The position numbers were made by a program, and so were the translations under genes. 64,000 nucleotides of DNA from Rhizomys pruinosus (Eukaryota; Chordata; Mammalia; Rodentia; Spalacidae). Numbering within the stretch: position 1 is the first letter of the stretch; each line of letters opens with the position of its first letter. The notes under the pieces are model-generated. The model was not told the origin of the DNA and did not search any database. It saw only the letters and a program-made list of their open reading frames with translations. The stretch lies in the NCBI GenBank assembly GCA_009823505.1, contig VZQC01010581.1, positions 917,153 to 981,152 on the forward strand. The letters are read 5' to 3'. Below, piece after piece: positions 11,641 to 24,184 of the stretch.

Positions 11641-11950
11641 AATTTTATTTAATTTATTTTTAAGTTAATTTTTATTGAGCATATTTCATACAATATTTCT
11701 TAATCAAATTTATACTCATTCCCTCATCCATACCCACCCCTTTTGCACCCCCCGCCCCCCACCAGAGCTCATGGATTCTGTCATACATGATAAGTCCTGT
11801 CTTGCATCTTTTTCTCAGTCTTTTATAACATTTTTGATGCACAAGTTTACTGTTTTGGTCAGTTCTTTGAATAGGTTTCTCTCACTCTTTTTTGTTCCTT
11901 TTAATTTTATATTATTCCAAAATATGTCTTTATACACTGCACACTGACCT
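11641..11950 (-). mobile_element. younger L1 3' end, antisense
   Basis: AATTTTTATTGAGCATATTTCATACAATATTTC, a C-rich segment with CCCCACCAGAGCTCATGGATTCTGTC, TCTTTTTCTCAGTC and CAAGTTTACTGTTTTGGTCAGTTC. Closely matches 32440-32620, 48655-48870 and 63590-63780. 5' truncated. Confidence 0.85.
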
Positions 11951-12099
11951 TTCTAAAACTGACATGCAAGCAGAGTTCAAATGTAGTCATTTTCCCATGA
12001 AGGTATCATGGGAAAAATAGCACAATATTGGATCAGCACCTACTGAAATGCCTCCCACTTGTAGGTTTGTGAGGTGATGGAAAGGGTATGGTTGTGGGA

Positions 12100-12420
12100 G
12101 AAAAGGCATTAAGATTTCTGCATATGTTGAAGAGATACAGACTCGAGGGAATAACAGCAGGGGAACTGAGACAGGAAAACGACTGAAACAGTGAAGTTCC
12201 CCAAGGACAATAATCCTCTGCTCCGAAAAACTTTGAGAAGAATCAGAAAAAGATACATGTCATGGATAGGAGGGTGCATGAACTCAGGTGGGGTGAGGAG
12301 TATGAAGGGAAGACGAGTCCAGATTGGACTGAGAAACAAAGCTTGAAATGACATAACTTCAATAAAAATGTTTAAAATAAAATAAATAAGTAAAATAAAA
12401 CATAACAAAAGAAAATGAAA
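12100..12420 (+). mobile_element. younger L1 3' end, sense
   Basis: Sense 3'UTR of the same L1 type as 11641: GACTGAAACAGTGAAGTTCC, AACTTTGAGAAGAATCAGAAAAAG, CATGAACTCAGGTGGGGTGAGG, and an end with ACTTCAATAAAAATG plus an A-rich tail. With 11641-11950 it forms a tail-out inverted pair separated by about 150 bp. Confidence 0.8.
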
Positions 12421-12444
12421 AAAAACAGATTTCAAAGGCTGTTA

Positions 12445-13129
12445 GAGTATGCACGATCTTTCTTTTTTATTCATAGATAAGCATATACTCAAAATACGAG
12501 CATTTGCTTTTGCTTCTTGCTGATATCCAGGGTTGTTTTTAAGAGTTGTATTTTTCCTTGAGATTCCCTATGTGTTTGTCAATTATTTTCACTATCTGTT
12601 ACTTATTTAACATATTTTACTTAGCATTTTAAATGCCTTATTTTACCCATTCCAGTAGTATGGTCTACTTCTACAGACCTCTTTTTACTCTTGCTCATGA
12701 CACATACTGCTTTTTTTAGTCTGACTCATAATTTTCTATTTCATTCCATAGACCGCCTACAAAAAAAAAGAGTAAAGATTAAATCATAATGTTATTTTTT
12801 TCCTAGGGAATGTAGAGTCTCTATTCTTTCTCCTACATCAAGGAGCAAATCTCTCACATTCCTTCAAAAGTGAACAAACAGCTGTGGTAGCCCTTACTTT
12901 TCCATAGAGTAAGAAAGTCTGCCCCTGCCATTTCCTGACATACTACTATTACTATTTATTTTTTTCTTTTTGTCTTACCAGTACTTGAGGCCAAAGGGTT
13001 GGGCTGTTTCTGAATTGTTTAGCCTCATGCTTTGTAAAGTGTTTCTTGTTTCTTTCTTTTTTAAAATATGGATCTAATAATCTACTCTTCAAATCTATTA
13101 ACCGATAATTTAAAAAATTACCAATAGAA
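12445..13129. other. unidentified AT-rich stretch
   Basis: No gene or clear repeat is recognised. The T-rich composition could hide an old antisense L1, but no diagnostic block is visible. Confidence 0.4.
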
Positions 13130-13358
13130 GGGGATGGAAAGATGTCTCTGTGCTTGAGAGTACAGGCTGGATTTGTTCCCAGAAGGGGTTTCAGTTCCCA
13201 GCATCCATATGCTGGCTAATAACCTTCTGTAACTTTACTTCTGAGGATCTGACATATCCTCTTCTGGCCTCTGCAGGCATTAAATGCACAGGTACACTGC
13301 CATGTATGCGGGAAAAACACTCACACACATAAAATGAAAATAAATAAAAAAATTTAAA
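13130..13358 (+). mobile_element. old B2/B3-like SINE
   Basis: Diverged element with TTCAGTTCCCAGCATCC (B-box region), CTCTTCTGGCCTCTGCAGGCATT and the tail ACACTCACACACATAAAATGAAAATAAATAAAA. Single middle unit. Confidence 0.8.
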
Positions 13359-13460
13359 GTACTAATAGAAGTAGAAATATACACTTAAGAGGGGCAGTGG
13401 GAGTCCCAGCTAGTAGAGGACAAACCAACAACATAATAGTTAAGAAATAATTTTTTTTCT

Positions 13461-13698
13461 GGGCTGGAGAGATTGCCTAGAGGTTAAGAGCAACAACTGC
13501 TCTTGCAGAGGAACCAGGTTCGATCCCCAGCACCCACATGGAGGCTGAGAACAGTCTGAAACTCCAATTCCAGGAGAACTCCAGTTCCAGGGGAATCCGA
13601 CACCCTCTTCTGACCTCCACGGCATTGCACGACACGGGTGCACAGACCTGCATGCAGAAAGTACATTCATACACATAGAGAAAAAAATAAAAAAATAA
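13461..13698 (+). mobile_element. B2/B3-like SINE with 17-bp duplication
   Basis: GGGCTGGAGAGATTGCCTAGAGG start, B box GGTTCGATCCC, duplicated middle unit around 13560-13593, tail ATACACATAGAG plus A-rich end. A short repeat aagaaataa on both sides is a likely TSD. Confidence 0.9.
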
Positions 13699-14032
13699 AG
13701 AAATAAATATATTTTTTGAAACTTGAAGATGCCCATATATATTACACATTTTGATGGTGATATCAAAAAGGAGAAAACTATATAGAACTGAGTGATATAT
13801 ATGTAAAAGTAAAGTTCATATATTTAAATCACTTTATGACAAATTTAAAGTTATGAGCTGAATGTTCATCTAAAAATTAGAAAGAAGAAAAACAGAATAA
13901 AGTCAAATATGCATGAAGGTTAAAATATGAATGAAGGTTAAAAGTTAATAAGTTAGTGAATTAGAAAATAAAGAATCTATAAATAATATGAACCCAACAA
14001 CTACTAGAGAGTTAATGTAGCACTATTTTAAC

Positions 14033-14470
14033 AAATACTTTTATTTTCTTGGAAAATTTCATCAATGTATTTTGCTCTTGTTCACCCTAACTCTTCTTAA
14101 ATCCTCCAGATCCATCCACCTTCACCTCCTTACCTACCTCTCCCACTTCATGCCATTTTCTTTTAAAAAATTAATAGCCCATGGACTTTAATTTGTTCTG
14201 TCCATATACTTCTGGGTGTGTGGCCATCTACTGGAGCATGGTGGACCTCACAGGTGTCACACCCTTCAAAAAACCTGATTCTCCTTCCCAGAAGCTGCCA
14301 ACAATCCAATCCATTGCTCCTCAGTTAGGAGTGGGCTCTCATAAATCTCCCTTATGCTACAATGTTGCCTGGCTTCATCTTGTGCAGGTTTTGTGCAGGC
14401 AACCACAACTGTGAGATCCTAAGTGCAGCTGCCCTGTCATGTCCAGATACCACACTGATCATAGGACATG
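14033..14470 (-). mobile_element. old L1 3' end, antisense
   Basis: Lx-like antisense 3'UTR: TTGGAAAATTTCATCAATGTATTTTG, CCAGATCCATCCACCTTCACC, CTTCTGGGTGTGTGGCCATCTACTGGAGC, TTGTGCAGGTTTTGTGCAGGCAACCACAACTGTGAG. The open frame over it is not a gene. Confidence 0.8.
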
Positions 14471-14726
14471 GAGAAATCAATAAGTACTGGCCAGTAACCT
14501 TCTTCCCTGCTGCATAGCTCTAAGTACCAGAAGGTGTTATGTAGGCTGCAGGGGAGAAAAAAAGGTCATCAACATCATTACTCTGCTATGAACTCTGTGA
14601 ACTGTAATAGTGTAGTAATATTAATGTCAGACATTGCATTGGAGGTCAATCAATTTAAGAAAGGACAAACAAAATTAACATAAAAGAGAAAATGTACCTG
14701 TAACTCAGAAGTTCCAAAACAGCAAA

Positions 14727-14885
14727 ACAGTAGGTCAAGGTAGCATATACCTGTGACCTCAGCCCTAGAGAGTCAGAGGTAGGAAGATTGCCAGGGGTTC
14801 GGGGCCATCCTGTGCTCATAGCAAGCCCACTAGAGCTACATAGCTCTACAGAGTGAAAATGCTGTCTCAAAAGACCAACAAATAA
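14727..14885 (+). mobile_element. diverged B1-like SINE
   Basis: GTAGCATATACCTGTGACCTCAGCCCTAGAG, GGTAGGAAGATTGCC, and the end CTACAGAGTGAAAATGCTGTCTCAAAAGACCAAC follow the B1 order with many changes. Confidence 0.65.
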
Positions 14886-15329
14886 TAAGTAGATAAAAAA
14901 ATACAATTAATGCTTGAATTGAAATAGATAATTTTCATTCCATAGTTAATAAAACAAAAATTCGATTTCCTGCTTATTTCAAACACATTCAAGTGCCCAG
15001 TATCTAATCGTAGGTGGTGACCACTCTGTTAAAAAATGTGAATTATAGAAAGATCTTGTCAGTGCTGAATGTCCTCTTACAGATCTCATTTAGACTGTGA
15101 AGATTGTCAAAGGCATAAGCCCCAAACCTAATGGAGTAGATGGAGAAATCTAGAAATAGATTCTTATTAGGAGAAGTTGGCAGGAGAAAGTGACAGTATG
15201 AGTTGAGGAGGCAAAAAATTACAGTACTGGCGCATTTAGATATTCAGTTGTGAATGTCTATCCCCTTCTCTAGATGGATCCCAACTCTATTCTGCACGAA
15301 AAAAAACCTTCCACACAGATTTTAAAATT
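14886..15329. other. unique non-coding stretch
   Basis: Nothing recognised. Confidence 0.4.
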
Positions 15330-16760
15330 ATCATGTAAAAGTTGAAATAGCATATAATAAACAATATAGCCATAATATATAAGCTGAGGTGATATTTCCA
15401 TAAGATACAGCCAATAAACATGAATCTAGCTAATTATTATAAAAATAAGAATAACTGTAAGCCAATGTGAAATAACTAAGCCAATACAATTTGAATGGGG
15501 GAAATTAATAGAAGAATTAACTCAAACCAATAAACATATGAAAAATGCTTAAACGTATGAATAACTAGAAAAATAAAATTATACTACAGTGAGATGCCAT
15601 TGCATAGTTTTCTTTTAAGTTGTGCGCTTCTTGAAAAAGATTATCAGATGTTTAAAAAGACTGTCACTAGATCTTACAATGTTAGAATCTGGGATAAATG
15701 AAAATATGATATACTGTCAGTGGAAATGAGTATATAAGATGATTTCAGTAAAAAATTAGCATTTATAAGTACTGAAGAAGATACTACATTGTCTGGTATA
15801 TGATGTATAAGTGGGGGATTCTCATACACATGTCTATGATCTAGACACAGAATGCTTTGTGGGAACATTGTTTAAAATTTTTAAATGTGAAAAAGTTCAA
15901 GGCCTATACTTTTACAGTAGAAAAGTGAGTAAATATATTGTGGTATATTCATGAAATGGAATAATATAACAGAGTTTAAAATTAATGAAATTCTTATAAA
16001 GCTAAACATACTCTCAATGTATGATCCAATAACCGTGAGAAATACATCCATACAAAAATTCTGCAGGTGGTTGCTTCTAGCAACTTTGTTCACAGTTGGC
16101 AATACTTAAAACAACCAAAATGTCCTTGATGAATATATGAATTCTGATACATCTAGACAGAGGGCCATTGGTTAGCACTGAAAATCAATAGGCTAAGAAA
16201 AGACAGAAAGTATGCTTACATGTGAATTGCTCAGTGAAAGAATCTAGTTTTAAGGGCTATGTATTTCCAACTACATGATGTTTTATAGAAAGCAATACTA
16301 TGGCAACAGTTATGAACTCTGGTTGCTAGGGGTTAGGAGAGGAGAGTCGTGAGCAGACAAAGCACAAAGTAGTTTTAGGGCAGTGACAGGACTCTGAAAG
16401 ATGCTATGAATACATATGAAATTGTCCAGGGCCAGGAGTGGTGGCACACACATGTAATCCCAGAATTCATGAGGCAGAGTCAGGTGGATCTCTATGAGTT
16501 CAAGGCCAGCCTGGTCTACAGAGGGAGCTCTAGGCCAGCTGGGACTAAAGGAAAACCCTGTCTCAACGCGCCCCCTCAACCCCCCCTCCCAAATCCAACA
16601 ACAACAACAACAGCAAAAGAAATTGTCCAGGTACATAGAATGAAAGTACTGGGTGAACATTACTGTAGTTATGGACTCCAGGTGATCATGATGTAGGTTC
16701 ATCAGTTGAAACTGATGTATCACTTCAGTGGGAACTAGCGATAACAGGAGAAGGTATAGG
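15330..16760 (+). mobile_element. ancient L1M-like 3' end, split by B1
   Basis: Sense-oriented, strongly diverged L1 from late ORF2 into the 3'UTR. Blocks seen include AACAACCAAAATGTCCTTGATGAATATATGAATTCTGATACATC, CCAACTACATGATGTTTTATAG, GGTTGCTAGGGGTTAGGAGAGG and, after the B1, CTCCAGGTGATCATGATGTAGGTTCATCAGTTG. This is the old mammalian L1MA/L1MB-like pattern. It predates the B1 at 16431. Confidence 0.75.
16431..16618 (+). mobile_element. B1 SINE inside L1M
   Basis: Full-length B1 with an unusual C-rich tail and AAC repeats. Perfect TSD gaaattgtccagg at 16418-16430 and 16619-16631. The ancient L1 continues on both sides, giving the order of insertion. Confidence 0.95.
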
Positions 16761-16879
16761 TGATTTGTGAAGGGATTTGTGAAGCATCTTATGAACATCC
16801 TTTGAATCTATAGCATGCCTAAAGAAAATTCTATTCAAATATTTAAAATGGAGCTGTAATACATAACATAGACAACACG

Positions 16880-16900
16880 AATGCGCGTGCGCACGCGCGC

Positions 16901-16931
<31 letters not shown>
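16880..16931. repeat. (GC)n(AC)n Z-DNA-prone tract
   Basis: Alternating purine-pyrimidine run: GCGCGTGCGCACGCGCGC followed by repeated CA. CpG density is far above the surroundings and the left half is self-complementary. Confidence 0.95.
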
Positions 16932-16932
<1 letters not shown>

Positions 16933-16939
16933 AACCACA

Positions 16940-18060
16940 ATGTTGAATAAATAGACCAAGATACAGAATGGTATATATAGAATAATATATGTGCATCTGA
17001 AAACATCGAAAGTCTGATTCTATTTATAGATACACAGGTACATGGGTACCAATAAAGTGAAACATGGAGAGTAAAGAGCATCAGTACGAGCAGTGCTTTG
17101 CTGGTGGCCTCCCTTTTATTCTCAACATCTGGTCCTCAAACATAGCACACTCCTGGCAGTCCCCAAGTTTATACTACCTCCTATGGGCCTTTTCATAAAC
17201 TTCTGCCTATAAACACTTCTCACTTTTCTTCTGAAAATTTAACAAAATTATAGAATGTAGTTCTGAATTTCTTTTTCAAGGCAGGCTTATTTGAATTCTG
17301 AGTCTGAATTTAGTGCCCCTCATGAGAAAACCCACAGTACTTTATTCTATTTTAGTAGTATATATACTCTTTATTTGCAGATGGGATTGAGGATATATGT
17401 TCTTTTGCTAAATGGTAGATTTATTTGGTGAATAAGAGTTTCTATCCCCTTCTTCTCTAGATCTTCAATGTCGTAGCATGATGTCTGGCACCCAATCTCC
17501 ACTAAATAAGTGGAGGAACAAAACAGAAGATGTTCCTTCGTTGCCTCCAGGAAGCTCTACTTTCTTTGAAAAAAGTCTTTGGGTCAGTGTAGAAGGCTCT
17601 CTGAGACCACGGCAGTTTCTGTGAGAGATAATTTCCTAGCAGCGTCCAAAAAATTATGGCTGCCTCTTCTATGTGAACAACTCAAATGCATCCAAGTCTT
17701 GCCCATTGGAGTGCCTCTCTAGATTGAGAGGGCACTGTCCTGTCTCCAATAGGAATCCTTATTGTGATCACTGGAAGGTGAAGAATTCAAACATTCCTGC
17801 TATTGGTCAGAATCATTCTTAGAATATCCACCTGATATTTTTAGCCTTCCGTTTTCATTTTTAAAGTTTTGAACTCTAGCATGCATGGCATCCAATGTCT
17901 GCTTCTTTTAGGGTCTTGCTTTTAATCAACTGTTTCTTCCTTTACAAAGACTTGTATCCAGGGCTGTCAGTAGCCAAAGCCCATGACATTAGTTTTCATC
18001 TAATATTGCCCCAGTCATCATGAAACTTCTGTCTACATGTGAGTGGGTTTAGCTTAACAG
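16940..18060. other. unique non-coding stretch
   Basis: No repeat family or exon pattern recognised. Moderate GC and few simple repeats. Confidence 0.45.
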
Positions 18061-18065
18061 TGTAA

Positions 18066-18113
18066 GCGTGCATGCATGTGTGTGTGTGTGTGTGTGTGGC
18101 ATGTGTGTGTTAA
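18066..18113. repeat. (TG)n microsatellite
   Basis: Imperfect TG run with GCATG interruptions. Confidence 0.9.
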
Positions 18114-19560
18114 TAGCTATAGTGAAGCTCCCAGAAATTCCAAAGACCTTTAAATATCCCCAGATGGATATCTCTTAAATGGTAGAATTTAGGTGTTTTG
18201 CCAAAGTTTCAAGGGCTGCTTTGAGACTGAAATATCTCTGAAGTCAACTCAAGGACCTATACTCCCAGGAATTGTCCTTCTGTGTGTGGAAGCTGCAGAG
18301 ATAGCATGCTTGATGCCCTCCTTGCAGGAGAGGAATTCCTACCCAGTCATGAGAAGTAGATGGTGTTTCTAGCTGTTTTCTTCATAAGCCTCCATTCTAG
18401 CTGTGGTCATGTAGTTCTCCAGATGGATTCTGGACAAGGGCTGAGCAAAACATTTGCATTGAAGCAGTCATGTTTGAGTACATACAGTAGATATTGGGGC
18501 CCTAAGACAAGAAAGAAGAAGTAATATCATTATTTTTGCTTCTCTCACTTTGGATATTGAGAAGCAAAAATTATGGGTAGACTCTTTTTTGGGGAAAAGC
18601 TTAGCATGGTCATAAACTGAAGTCTTACCACTTTCACAGTACGATAGGCTGTGCTGTGTTTGAAATAATGCCAAGGACAGTGATGGACTAAGTTGAGTCT
18701 ACAGTGGTAGGTTCAGGTCAACCTTGAATATCATGCTAACCAATTTGGGTTTTATTTTGTGAAGAGATGGTACATGAGAAACAAGGTCATGCTTAATATA
18801 CTTCATGGAGTTTATTTGGTTTCGTTTCACATTGGGATTTGTGCATTGACTCTATGTAAGCAAAAACTAATTAACAGGCAGGTATTTTGGATTTGGATTT
18901 ACTTCAGAAATCTGCTTTTTAAATACAGAATTAAATGGCAGGGGAAGTACATTTCAGGCTGCAGAATCAGCAGAATTAGGGCCCATTACTTCTTCTGTGG
19001 CCAGTCAGCTTCCTTCTCTTACCCCAGCCCTCATTCCTCAGGAATCCCACCAGGGCACCATTCCACAAAATTCACAATTTATTCTAAATGGCCCTCTCCC
19101 TGGGGCCTCTTAACTTCTGCACCTTAAGAATGAGCTAAATAGATATCCAGAAGAAGACTTGAAATCAGGGTGTTCAAACCTAAGCAGCAAAATGTATCAA
19201 GCAAAAAGTATACTTATTCACACACATACACACACACATGTACACATGTGTGTGGACATGCACACACAGCATACTGAAAATTATTTGTTCCTTTTGCAAA
19301 ACTCTGCCTTAACTATATACCTGCTATTTCTACTAAACCTAGACAGTGTGGTGTTTCTAGTATATCAGAAAATCTTACCCAAACCCTTAATTTGATAATT
19401 TAGTACTAGTTTTAAAGGTGATAAGCCTATCTCAACTGCCCTGGAAATTATCCCATCCTATTTGGGGCTAGATTAGCTTTCATGCATCAGGAAGAGGCTG
19501 GACTGTCTATTGGAGCTTCCCCTATGCAGTGTGGTATAGGATAATCGAGAGCAGGAGATA
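18114..19560. other. unique stretch with short CA repeat
   Basis: Contains a short ACAC/TGTG-rich patch at about 19218-19266. Otherwise nothing recognised; the open frame at 18759-19127 resembles no family I know. Confidence 0.45.
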
Positions 19561-19572
19561 GACAGACAGACT

Positions 19573-19636
<64 letters not shown>
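19573..19636. repeat. (CA)n(GA)n microsatellite
   Basis: A short CA run followed by about 25 GA units. Confidence 0.96.
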
Positions 19637-19638
<2 letters not shown>

Positions 19639-19949
19639 ATGAGCTGCCTAGGACTTGGACTAGTGAATACCTACAGCCTAGTTGAAGAATGCAGGACTGT
19701 AGATAATGTTAGTTATCATCTTCAATCATTTAATAGAGTATTGTGTACTTTATCCCATATAGAAATTTTGCTGTAATTAAAAACTTACAATTAAAATTTT
19801 CATTACACTCTCAGCTCCCATGGGATGGAACATGTACCATTTACCTCTGTGACTTCAGTGCCCAGAATAGAACCAAGAAGAAAGCAGAGCTCATAACGAC
19901 ATTTTAACTAGTTGAGTAAATCAAGGTACATGCACTTATTATGTGGTAA

Positions 19950-20410
19950 CTAAGAGAATAGTAAAGTTCTCAAAACCCAGCACTTTTTAATACTTTCTTT
20001 TATTTCATTTTTTAAACAATAAGTAATAAGTTTTGAGTACAAGCATCCTTCATGTAAAACCAATTTGCAAGCAGTTGTGTCCAAACCCACACAGCCCAAG
20101 GCTCCCACCATCCAGCCGGAGGGGCTTCTGTGTACAATCAAGTTGATCAAATAAGCGTCCAATCTATATTGCTGTAGTTTCACCATTCACCCCAATTGCA
20201 GCCCTTACATTCTACCATGCCCCCTCTTCCACAGATTGTTCCCTAGGCTTAGAAAAGGGGCACAGGTGGACAAGAAGCAAAACAGACTACTTTCTCTGGA
20301 GATTTCGTTTTTGACTCTGATCAGTTCTGACTGCTTCCTTTCATGGGCTGACATTTTGTTCAGGAATAACCTTTCAATCCTACTAATGAAGCACAAGCAA
20401 TTAGATATAT
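19950..20410 (-). other. possible retrocopied 3'UTR, unidentified
   Basis: Read on the minus strand this is moderately GC-rich, has two short open frames, and ends with ATGAAATAAAAGAAAG (a polyadenylation-signal-like motif near 20000). No family is recognised and no clear poly(A) or TSD is visible, so it may be plain unique sequence. Confidence 0.2.
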
Positions 20411-20689
20411 AGGTATTTAAACAGTACTAATTATTATGGTAGGTTACTTTGGTATAGACACAGATGTTTGGATGGTATGCTAATCCATGAATTACATTTT
20501 TTTCTGTAAAAGATGACAAGGTCTTACTGTAGCTTATAACATCTCCTAACCACTACAGGATGTAAGTTTGTGGCATCAGCCGTGAGTTATTCCTCCAAGG
20601 AGAGAGCTAATAGCCAATTAGTTTTGGGATATACAGACATATGGCTGCCACTGCTGCACAGTATTTCCAGGCAGGTGAGGTGTAGCTGA

Positions 20690-21090
20690 TGTTGATGGAG
20701 CAGTCTCGCTTGACTCAAGGAGACCTATATTGCTTTATTGGTTTAGTGGCCTTTGGTAACACTCTCTGGTATTCCAGAGACCAACTGTACACTTGCAAGT
20801 GTGGTCTCAATACATCTTTCCCATGCCTACATCAGGTCTTTGACCACAGGGCCTTATCTCCTCTCTTCTTGCAGGTATCCCAGTTTACAGGCAAGAAGAC
20901 TTTACCTTTTGTGGGGGGGGCTTGGATCCCCTGGCCAACATCTCCTTGGCAGAATAATCCATTGCTGATATCAGAGCTCTTCTGTATTAATATATTTTGC
21001 TTAAATGCACAGCTTAAAGAGACTTTAGTATTATATTTGGTTCTGAATAGAGAATAATCCTTTTCACAGTTCCTATGTCTATTACTCAAT
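20690..21090 (+). repeat. dispersed repeat, copy 1 (family unknown)
   Basis: From about 20775 to 21090 this closely matches 35475-35790. Shared blocks include CTTGCAAGTG, GGTATCCCAGTTT, CTTGGAT(C/T)CCCTGGCCAACATC and TTATATTTGGTTCTGAATAG. The orientation is arbitrary. Two copies in 64 kb imply a dispersed or duplicated element that I cannot name. Confidence 0.7.
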
Positions 21091-21470
21091 TAAAGAAATA
21101 AGTTTTACCGGTTTTATAAGAGATTACCTCTGTAACAGCTCTAATTGACGGAGAATGACTTCATTACCATCATATTTTTCTTTGTTCTATGAAAAGGAGG
21201 TAAGGAAGTCTCTCATATTAAAACTTTGCAGCACCTACAAGGTAAGGTTCATTAGGACTCATTATAAACAATTGTTACAAATAGGATCCACAGAGATGTT
21301 TGATGCCTGTAGCAGTCTGAGGCTTTTCTTCCTTTGAAAACCAGCACTTTTATCCAGCCAATGCTTTTGGAGAATTTTTCTGTGCTCAGCTCCATCTTGG
21401 CACAGATGATACTGCCACGGTTCACACTATAATTGAGTTAGTTTTGGGATTTTAAGAATAATCCAATCTA

Positions 21471-21720
21471 GGGGCTGGAGGGATGGCCTAGCGGTTAAGA
21501 GCGACGACTGCTCTTGCAGAGGACCCGGGTTCGATCCCCAGCACCCACATGGCGGCTGAGAACCGTCTGTGACTCCGGTTCCAGGAGAACTCCAGTTCCA
21601 GGGGAATCCGAGACCGTCTTCTGACCTCCGCGGCATCGCACGACACGGGTGCGCAGACCTGCATGCAGACAATACATTCATACACATAAAAATAAATAAA
21701 TAAATAAAAATTAAAAAAAA
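21471..21720 (+). mobile_element. very intact B2/B3-like SINE
   Basis: Cleanest copy in the window: GGGGCTGGAGGGATGGCCTAGCGG, B box GGTTCGATCCC, duplicated middle units at 21571-21587 and 21588-21604, tail ATACACATAAAAATAAATAAATAAATAA. Perfect 17-bp TSD aagaataatccaatcta at 21454-21470 and 21721-21737. Many CpGs survive, as expected for a recent insertion. Confidence 0.97.
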
Positions 21721-21959
21721 AAGAATAATCCAATCTATAATGTAGTAATACCAAATAAAGTTCAGAAGCAGGGAAGATAAATCTGGGTTGGAGAATATGA
21801 ACACTGTACTTAGGCTTTATGGATGGTGCAGTAAATACCTTGTAGAGGCATTCAAGACAAAACAGAAGAGCTTCTTAAGAGTAAATGTAGGAAGTTAGTG
21901 TGTACGGGACACAAGGATGAGATATTAGCATACAGGGAAGGTGGGACAGAGGAGATAAG

Positions 21960-22290
21960 ATGTATAATGTCTAAAATTAGTTTAGAATTTGTTTTAGTTT
22001 TTGAGAATTAGCACAGCATAATACCATAGACTGAATAGCTTAAATTAAAATTTGTTTTCTCATAGTTCTGAAGTATCAAAAGTTCAAGGTCAAAGTGCTA
22101 GGAAGGTTGTCCCTTCTGAGATCTGTCCCCTTGGCTCGTGGATGGTAGTCCATTTGCCATCTCTTCAGTGGGCTTTCACTTCATGTGTTTAAGTTCCTGA
22201 TGATTTTTTTAAATCTGTCCAACGATCCTCTTATGAATTCCTTCATCATGACTCCATTTCACATTGATCAACTCCAAAGATACTATTGCC
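21960..22290. repeat. ancient mammalian repeat (likely LTR-type)
   Basis: ACCATAGACTGAATAGCTTAAATTAAAATTTGTTTTCTCATAGTTCTGAAG and the following GTCAAAGTGCTAGGAAGGTTG..CCCCTTGGCTCGTGGATGG follow the pattern of an old antisense mammalian LTR-type repeat. A similar pattern lies at 26325-26560. Family not assigned. Confidence 0.45.
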
Positions 22291-22299
22291 AAATATGTT

Positions 22300-24180
22300 T
22301 AGATTCTAAATAAAAGTGGGTCAAGGGGCCAATGTACGAAGTTATATAAGTTCATAACAAATAATCTACAAAGTAATCCAGAAAGAGCTGCCACTTCTTG
22401 AGATAAGTGATATCCTGAGAATGGAGAATGCTTTTGTGTGGGCAATGGGAGATGATGGTAAGTTAATAACCCCAGAGTTATTACAGATTTGACTGGTGAA
22501 TATTGATGGGCACCAATACTACTGGAGAAGAAAAATGTCCCTCTTTGACTTATTGCTAATCTTTGCAAGCTTTGACTATGTAATTCAGTCACAGTTTCAA
22601 AATGCTTTTGAAAAATCAATGATCTTGTTCTGTGGCAGACTGTCCCTTTTGATGAATGTTTCTCCTGGAGTGTCGGCTAATACAAGTGATGTCAGATTTC
22701 AGCAAGGTAATATCATGACAAACAGGAAAAAAAAAAAGAAAACTACACCAGGGATGACTTGGTGTCTTTCTGGGAACATGGCAGGGACTGCTTCCATTAA
22801 ACTCTCTGCTGTTAGCCAGTGATGGAGGTTGGCCACACTGTCAGCAACATTTAAAAGTGCAATTAATAGGGCAGTCCTGTGAATGAATGGCTTACTTTTA
22901 TTGGATTTGTTTCCTTTTTAATTATTTTTGGCATAGAGACTGACTTTTCATTCCAATTGAATGAAAACCCATATTGCTAAGTAGTACAACTAAGATGATT
23001 AGACATCGTGTTTATTAAAGTAAAGGTACTTATTGAAAACTTGTTTTAGGTACTATGACTGGTGCTGAAGATGTAGAGATGGTTGACAAATGGCACCATT
23101 TTCAAAAAATTCCACATTTGGTTCAACACTCAAATTCTGAAATTATTATTCTCTCAGTACTTTGTTGTGGACACAACAAAGGTCAGTGACAATAACTCAA
23201 ATGTGTTTCAGTCTATAATTATTTCTTTCACATGATTTTAAAATCTACTTTATGCATGTAAGTATATAACAAAATTGCCTCCATTTAAATGCCAATCATT
23301 AATCTTTTAAAATTTCGTAATAAATTGGAGGATAAAATGTACTCACCACAGATGAGGGTAAGAGCGAGTGACTGAGGGATGAGAGTGCAATCGAGGTACA
23401 CTATAGGTGTATTTATAATGTTATAATAAAACCCATTGTTTTGTATATTTAATATGTGCTAATAATAATAATGTACTAGTTACCAGTAATATTCATTTAT
23501 CTAATCTAGGTTACCAACACATGTTTTTTTTTTCAAATGAACATTGGATTGTTTATTTACAGCTTAGTTTAAGTGACAAGTAAGCATACCTGCCAGAGAT
23601 TTTCCCCTTTGTCTTTGACTCTGATTCTTTCAAATGATTCATTGATGATATGCCTATGATTTCTATTGGACTTCGTCTAGGATTTTTAGGATAGCTGAAG
23701 CCAATTTGTGAGTGATGGAGGGAGGCAGTTAGCTTATTGGATAAACAGAAATTCACAAACTTGGATGATAGGATGCAGCTCAGTGAAGATGGTGTGTGTT
23801 TCTCTAAGAACATGAATAAGGTTTACAGGTTGATTTAAAAGGAAGATTAATATTTGTTTGACATCTTTAGTGTCCCAAGACTTTGCTATTTTCATGTTCT
23901 TCATAGAGCTGCAATGGCTGATGTTTTTGCATATTTTGTACCTTGATGTATCTAGTCCTGAGTAAAAGTTTTGTTTTCCTTTGTAGTAGGAGCACAAGCG
24001 AACCTCATTAATTAGGTGCTAATGATTTATCTTTGATGTGATTCTCACCCCTAACCAGGTTACTGTTAGCATGTGTAAATATCCCAGGCTTTTCTGCAGC
24101 TCCACTGGACTGATGATGGCATCCAAGGGAAAGCTTTGATGTGGGAGACATATCTGCCAAGACCCCTAATCAATTCACTT
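22300..24180. other. unique non-coding stretch
   Basis: No repeats or exons recognised. The open frames here (up to 108 codons) overlap on both strands and match no family I know. Confidence 0.4.
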
Positions 24181-24184
24181 TTTT

